Source of the DNA: Pseudofabraea citricarpa
Lineage: Eukaryota; Ascomycota; Leotiomycetes; Helotiales; Dermateaceae
Assembly: GCA_029641185.1 (NCBI GenBank)
Contig: JAPWGK010000015.1
Span: 310,001 to 374,000, forward strand
DNA: 64,000 bases
Reading direction: 5' to 3'
Positions 57,362-64,000 of this stretch are shown piece after piece. Within the stretch, counting starts at the first letter, position 1. Every line of letters starts with the position of its first letter. A model generated the notes under the pieces. The model was not told the DNA's origin, searched no databases, and was given only the letters and a program-made list of their open reading frames with translations. Both the position numbers and the translations under genes were made by a program.

Positions 57362-60300
57362 TCAATTCAAGCGAACATCTTGTGAGTCTGGGATTTCCAC
57401 CCGAGACGTTCGTTTTGAGGGTTTGAGGGCAGAGATAGACACGCGTGGCTTCTTCGATGAACCCTCCTGTTCCAACTTACCACCACCACTTCCTGCACGC
57501 TTGTTGTGCTTTGGTAGAGGCATGGGAGGTGATAATTTTCTCGAAAATTCCTGTTGGTGTGTCGCTGTAGAACTATGGAGTTCTTTCACAAACTGAGATG
57601 TTGAGGCACCACTAACAGGACGGTTGTACATAGGTCGAGCCAGCAAGTTATTAGCACGTGCTGTACCATTTTGTGATTGCAAATCTCGCGCTACAGTATT
57701 TTGGTTTTGAGACGTTCTGGGAGAACCCTGCTCAGGAGGAGTAGCTGAAAATTCAACATTCCGGTGGGCGGCTGCCATGTCTGAGGATCTACCGGAAGAG
57801 GGTTTTCGCAGGGCACTTTTGAGTTGTACCGCATTCGCTGTAGTCCTCGAAGGCTTTTGGACCGAGTTCCTTGGTGATACACCAATATTTGCTGAGATCG
57901 GAGATCTTTCTCCGTCTTTAGAAAAGTATTCAGATCTATTTGCGTTTGGTAGTACCGGAGCCTGAGATGGTGTCTTTTCTAGGGTTTGATCCTTTTGGTA
58001 ACTTGGTGGACTCTGTTGTATATGACTTGTATCACTCACTCTACGAGCTGCGACACGTCGTTCTGGTCTTGGAGGAGGCGGCATCTCTTCCCCCTGTTGA
58101 GTCATCTCCGAGCTCGTTGCTTGAGCGATGAGACTTGCTGAACGTGTAACTGGTTTTGATTGACGAGGTCGAGTTGAATTAGCCGATACTATTTGTGATT
58201 CGGCCGTTGAAGGATCATAGCTGGCCGTTCCAAAAGACTCGGGCTGGGAATTTGCATGGGTAGTTTGGGTGAAGATATCCTGTGGCGGTGGAGATTGTAA
58301 GAAATCATCAATTGTTTGTGTTCCTTTGATAATACCATAGCGAAGCAAGTGGGCTTCGACACTCTGTTGCCATTGTTTGGTTTTTTCTTCAAAACCATTG
58401 TACTTCTCCGAGGCAAGTAACAGATCCTTCTCGAGGGCATCTTTGAGTTTGAGTTCCTTCGAAAACTCTCGCCATTGCTTTTCACCTTGCTCCTTGATAG
58501 TAAGACTGAACTGAGCATGTTCTTGCTGCGCCTGTTTGATTTTCCGAAGTTCATCTTCACTAACTTGATGTTGGCGTTGACACTCTCCAATTCTCATCAC
58601 CTGCCTGTCGATTTCTTTTCGAAGTTCTAGGATTTGACCATTGAGCTTATCACGTTCTTCTTGATTTCCAACAACCTCTGAGCGAAGCTGCCAAATAACG
58701 CCGTCTTTGCTTGAACTTTGAGTCTCAACCTTGCCCAAATTCTTTACTGCTTCCCGCTTCTCCTGTGTCAATCGTTTTACGATCTGCCGAAGATTTTTGA
58801 TCTTGACATCAGAGTCTAGTTTGATATCGTCAAGCTGTGCATTTCCGGCTTCGGAGACCTTTGCGCAAGCTTCCTTGACAGCTTTCTTGACAGCTTGCTC
58901 TAAAGCATTGCCCTGTTGTTCCTCCTTGAGGGCGTACTGCTCGATCTTATTTTTGGTTTCTTCTAATTCCTTTCTCAAATCCTCAACCTCTTGATTGGGA
59001 ACCGTTGGTGATTCTTGAATAACACTTATCTGGTCTATCAGCTCTGAGCACTCCTTGTTTGCTGTATTCAACTGTTCAAAAAGCGAATCATTCGATCTCT
59101 CCAAGTCTTGTAATCGAGTCTCGTGTTCAGATGCCAATCGTGGGTCGTTTTGAAGGAGAGCAAGGTCTTCTTCTAGCTTCTGCATTTTCTCGGATTGTTC
59201 ATTCTCTCTGCTAATGTAGCCAGCAAGAACTTCACTCTGCTTCTCGAACTCGTTCTTGGTATGTTGCAACTCTGCTTCTCTAGCCTTGATGACATCTTCC
59301 AAAAATGATTTGGCTTGACCAAGTTCCTCAATAGATTCCTTCAGGCGGTTTTGTTCTTTTAGTCCGGAGGATAATTCTTGAACGTCCTTTTCAACTTTGT
59401 GCAAAGTCTCTGAAAACTGTTTACGTGTTTCAACGTCTTCTATAACGTTGGCTTGCAACTGTGCTTGTATTCTATTTCACAAAATTAGCTCCATGTAACA
59501 CTCCATCTCCTGGGAACAAACCTTGTAACAATATCTTCCAGCTGCGCAGTAAGAGTAGAGGGAGAAATTCCCTCAGGAATTCTCAGGTTCTTAGCCAATG
59601 CCAGTAACTCTTCGATTCTAATAAAATCAGTCAGTGGTATCCGAAATAATCTAGACAACAATCGTACTTTGTTTTGCTGGCTATCCCGGATTTCAATAAA
59701 CATGCAAAAATCCCATCATCTTTTGTAAAATCTTTGAGGAGCGCTTCGCGGTTACTAGTCAAAAGATCTGCCGCCCCTTTATACTGAGCTTCCTGCTTCT
59801 CCAATTCCTCCTTGAGACGTTGTGATTTTTCCTTTTCTTTCCCTAATTCATGTACAATCTTCTCGAGATCACTCTTGAGAGCTTGGTTGGCGGCTTTCTC
59901 TAAGTTGACTTCCCTATTTGCCTGCTGGAGTCCGGCTTTGACAGTTTTACTCAATCTGTCTCTCTTTTGCTCCATGTTCTGACAGAGCTCCATCCTCTTA
60001 ATGTCTGAATCCTCCACGGCCTTCTTCATCGTAGCAGCCTGTTTCTTTACAGTCCCCATCTCCAACTTGATTCTTTCGATATATTCGTTCTGCTCGCTAT
60101 AGCTGTCTGAAAATGCCTTTGCTTTTTCTTTCATACGACGTTTTAATTGTGCCATCTTCTTCAAGCAAATTCGCACTTTGAGTTTCAATCTAGTATTTGC
60201 ATCTCTATTCACTTTCAACGCTTGCTTCAGCTCGAAAGAAATAATATCTTGTCTTTCTTTATCATGCTCAAATACCTCTTGGAAAAGTCTTAGGTTGGTA

Positions 60301-62638
60301 CTCTGTTCATCAAAGAGCTTACACACCACCTCTAGTGCTTTAGATTTACGCTTCTGCACCCGCGAAGAACTCTTAAAACCTGAGCCTGAGCCTGAGGGTT
60401 GAGAATCTCCGGATCCCAGTTGGTTGGCTGTTAGTGGACGGTTGGTTTGACCCCGGACATCAACACGCTGTGACTGGGATCGAGGTACAGTTTGTAAGGA
60501 GTTTTGATACGGAGATCGTGGATGATTTCTAAGTATGGCATTGCCTTCTTTTGGTGTTTGCGAAACTTGACGACCAGCCTCAGCGATCCCATGTTGAGCG
60601 GCATCGCAGTTGCGAGTTTCACAGCCAAAAGTTGTCCCTTTCGAGTTTTCACCGGAACCAGGTATCATGCTATCTGAAGACATGTCCTGATATTCTGTTG
60701 CGAGTTGATCAGATGGCAATTCTAATTGGGAGTCACTATCTCCGACGATGCCATCAGACTCAAGTTCATGATCATACTCGCTCTGAATATTTACACCAGG
60801 AACAGTATTCGGTAAAAAGATAGGAGCTTTTGAAGGGCGAACGGTCTCATCTTCTGGCTGGTTTTCATAACCATGGGTTTGACTCCCCTCTGCCTGTAGA
60901 GGTATGTCATATCTGCCTTTGCCTTCAGAAACCAAAGTATCTTTGTTAGTATCATGAACGAATCCAACATCATTCGGATGTTCTTGCTCAGGGGCTACTG
61001 GCTCCGTAACGCCGTGTTGATCAATATTAAGGTCGCTTGTAGAATTTGGTTGCGGACTCTCTTGAATAGATGTTGACCCATGCATATTATTGGTGTCCTT
61101 CTCGAGAACGGGGGCTTCGGATCTCTCAACAATAGACTTAGATGAACGCATTTTTCTGTCGGCCAGTGATTTGCGAGCATTAGGTTTGTTTGTCGTACCA
61201 CCGATGTGGGTATTATTCTCTGAGCTACGCTTCAAGATAGGGAACGGTAAGTCCTTCCTAAATTCATAAAGAAAACTGGTCAGTATTATGTACAATAGGC
61301 AATTTTGATTGGGAAGCCATACACCAAGCTTCTAGAGTGGGTTTTAATGGAATTGGGAGTTTTGCCCGGTGTGGGAAGCTGTGGACGTGTAGTTGGTATT
61401 GCTTTCTGAGGACCCGGCTGAATTGCAGTATCTCTATCTCCCAATGGTTGGGAAGGAGTAGTCAAGTCTTTAGGAAGTGGACGACTATTCTTAGTGATAC
61501 TATTGTCGGCATTTTCCAAAGGATTGCAAGGCTGCATGCGCTTCTTCTTACGGCTCCTCTTCTTATCTTCTACTGGGCTACCTGGAACTCCCGCATAAAT
61601 ATCTTTTGGTGATATCTGGACCGGTTCTTCGTGCAGGTTCTTGTCATCTCGATGTGTTGCATGTTTTATTCTTGCTGATGCTTGCTTCGAAGATTGATCA
61701 TCAAGTGTTTGGTTGGCCAGAATATCTCTCCCAGAAGGCTTTGAATGCATGTTTATATCTCGTGGTCGAAGGACGTGAGGTTGATCAAGTGAGGAGTTAT
61801 CGATTGGTACATGTGAGTCTCCTTTTGCAGCTGCCACCAAGCCAGATATTCCTTGGTTTAAAAGATTAGTTATGACGCAGAAATATACAGACAAATAGAG
61901 CATACCTGAAATATTTTGCGGTAGAGGATCTGATGATGCATGTCTGACTTGGTTATATGACTGGATCTTTCTTCCAGTATGATATCCTTGAGTAGCAGGG
62001 GTTCTGGAAGCTTTGAACCATGTGAAGTTATGAGTGTCTACTACATCCTCTGCTCGTTCCCCTGGTGTTCCTTTACCAATAGCGCCGGTTGATTTGCCCA
62101 AAGTATGCATCTGCATTTGGCGAAGCTTTTCTTGTGAGTCCGATAAAGTTCGATGTTCATTGTAAGGTTGCTCGCGAGGTTGAGACACTGCGCTGTTCTG
62201 GATCGCTGATGCATCTACGGACTGGATACTGTCTTGCTGTGTTTCGAACTCTAGCCCTACAAATTGTGTTTCTGACACATGAGTCCCGATGCTATCTTGT
62301 TCTAAAGGATCCTCTGATATATTATCACTGCTAGGCTGGTTTTGCTCGGCACTTTCCTGCATTGTAGCAGGAGCTTTAGGATTATGGAAACTTGGACGTG
62401 GAGGTTCGTTATTATTTGAATCTTCAAATTGATCTTCTCCATCTTCTTCGGGTTGGAACATGTTGTCCGGGGCTTGAGGCTGATATGGGTCTCGCTGGCT
62501 TTCGTCTATCAAATCGGACAAATGATGATTCGGATCTGCTTGTGCCTGGCTATCATCCTCAAAATCAGGAAAGTCTGCAGCATAAGCAGGTTCGGATGGC
62601 AGAACGAACTGGCTCTCTTGTTCCTGAGGGGAAGGCAT
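57362..62638 (-). CDS. Large coiled-coil protein, function unknown
   Basis: Five exons (61906-62638, 61323-61851, 59668-61257, 59522-59617, 57362-59471) give 1,685 aa. The N-terminal 700 residues are acidic, Gln/Ser/Pro-rich and look disordered, with a basic patch KKRSRKKKRM near 355. A long heptad-like coiled coil follows in two blocks (about 730-940 and 985-1350) rich in Glu, Lys, Gln and Leu. The last 330 residues are again disordered, basic, and rich in Ser-Pro (for example SPPSYQ, SPRTSQ) with KKPRVSI near the end, consistent with a nuclear or chromosome/spindle-associated scaffold. I do not recognise the family. Intron 1 (61852-61905) is 54 nt and free of stops, but has good donor, CTAAT branch and acceptor. 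Confidence 0.82.
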
Positions 62639-64000
62639 TTTGGAAGGTGCTAGTTCTTAGGTTTGCGTCAGTTATTAATGCTATGTTAATGCCGAAGACT
62701 GGATCAAGACATACCTTATGCATGAGAGAAGAACGATGCGAATGACTAGCTCCTTCATGTAGCAAACCCACTGGTGTAGACAAGGCCCTTATGGGGTGGT
62801 GAAGAGTACAGCTTTTATGGAAACCATAGAGCTGAGTCAACTTCAAGCAGAAGTGATGGTATAAAGAGACCCAAGGCTGATACCAATCTGGCAAACAACC
62901 TCTGGGGAGGAGACTACCAACTAACACAGCCAATGGAGTTGATATTGGTGTTGATGGTGATGGGTGATGGGTGAAAAAAATGAGGTTTGTGGATTTAGTG
63001 CCTGCCTGCTGTTGCTACTCACTTCGGAAAAAAGGTCTGCCGCCCGCAGCAACCATAGCCACGGTCAGATACAAAGTAGAGCAGGTAGCTATGGACAACG
63101 CAGACTGAAAATCACCAAGTCCATCTCACAGTCAATTTTCGACTAATAAATTTGTATTGTCCAATTTCGGGCATGCTGTGCTGCCAAGTAAAAGTTTTGA
63201 TACCTGCAAGACACCTGGGTCTTTCTTCAGCGACCCAATTAGAGGAGGATCCTGATAACTTTGAGCGGGCCAATAAGAAGTTGAAGGCTGGCCATTGTAG
63301 CTACCTAGGTAGGTAGTAAACGCTGCTGAGTACCAAAATACACTTGCTGATATTTGCTGAGATTGCTACCTACACAATGTTAACAGCACGTGATGATATT
63401 GGCCGTGGTATAAACATTCCATCTTGCATCCTTGCCTTTGAAGCGCTAGCTATAAAAATAGCAAAGACTCAACGTGTACACCCAAAGAAGCTGTTGTGCA
63501 ACATGCTACCTTGTAGCCTTAATGTGTGTGCTGTGACAACGCCCAGCAGAAATTGATGGGAGCCCAAGCATTTATTTGAAGCAACCTAAGAAAACAGTTT
63601 AGATGGTAGTATAGACACCCCGAGATGTACAAAGATGGCGACCATAGTGTGCTTGCCGAGACCTTACTTGCAGGCCATATTTCTATTTATTTTAGGCCGT
63701 CTGAACTTTAAAGCATTCGATGATTCCTAGCAGCTGCTTCTTTTCTCCGGGCCTCCAAGCATACCAAGCCACAGCCGCAGTGACTACTTCTGACCTTGAG
63801 TGAAGCATCAGCGGCCGTGGAGCAAGAGTCTGAGAACTAGAGGCCATACTTAAGGCCTCTGAGGAAATATAATGTAGGTGGACCATATTACTATGCCACA
63901 GAATTGACTCTTTCCGAGCTGTTATCAAACGCACAACAATTACAAAAGACATGCAGAGGGGTTGGATGACACAACAACCGTGAATGATATATACTTAGGT
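62639..64000. other. Right-edge region without a supported gene
   Basis: 1.36 kb upstream of the coiled-coil gene. It contains a CTACCTAGGTAGGTAG palindrome at about 63301-63316. Frames are short and without motifs. The window ends inside this region. Confidence 0.5.

Overview
The window comes from a filamentous ascomycete (Pezizomycotina; the look is leotiomycete-like, but I cannot fix the class). The evidence is many short introns of about 45-65 bp with GTAAGT/GTATGT donors and CTAAC/CTGAC branch sites, a PDR-type ABC transporter, a Zn2Cys6/C2H2 transcription factor, a mitochondrial bL33 gene, RPN7, an ABD1-type cap methyltransferase and an intron-containing tRNA-Leu(CAA). Splice sites were read by eye. 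Every spliced model given closes to a multiple of three with no internal stop, but none was tested against transcripts.

Layout. 1-5.6 kb: gene-poor, with one intron-less secreted alpha/beta hydrolase of bacterial look and a 159-bp TIR element (MITE). 5.6-22 kb: a biosynthetic cluster made of an A-T-R NRPS-like reductase, an ATP-grasp ligase, a COMT-type O-methyltransferase and a DHQS-superfamily sugar phosphate cyclase, next to a full-size PDR ABC transporter. Cyclase plus O-methyltransferase plus ATP-grasp is the signature of mycosporine sunscreen biosynthesis (sedoheptulose 7-phosphate to 4-deoxygadusol to an aminocyclohexenone mycosporine). The extra thioester-reductase enzyme suggests reduction of the amino-acid carboxyl, which would fit the amino-alcohol mycosporines known from fungi (glutaminol/glutamicol type). 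That last step is inference.

22-27 kb: a long gene-poor stretch rich in simple repeats and TACGGTAC/TACAGTA palindromes, ending in tRNA-Leu(CAA). 27-30.6 kb: housekeeping genes (mRNA cap guanine-N7 methyltransferase; Rpn7).

31-52 kb: a second functional cluster that looks like aromatic catabolism. It has an FAD hydroxylase fused to an acetoacetate-decarboxylase-like domain, a LigB/DODA-type extradiol dioxygenase, a C2H2+Zn2Cys6 regulator (with a 9-nt micro-exon), an aldehyde-dehydrogenase-like protein lacking the catalytic cysteine, a small unknown protein, a CocE/NonD hydrolase, a small cupin, a fumarylacetoacetase, an MFS transporter (GC-AG intron) and a second salicylate-hydroxylase-like flavoprotein. 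The roles fit uptake, hydroxylation, ring opening, hydrolysis and fumarate release, but the substrate cannot be read from the sequence.

53-64 kb: housekeeping again: alanine aminotransferase with a mitochondrial presequence, a 58-aa mitochondrial ribosomal protein bL33 spread over three exons, and a 1,685-aa coiled-coil protein I do not recognise.
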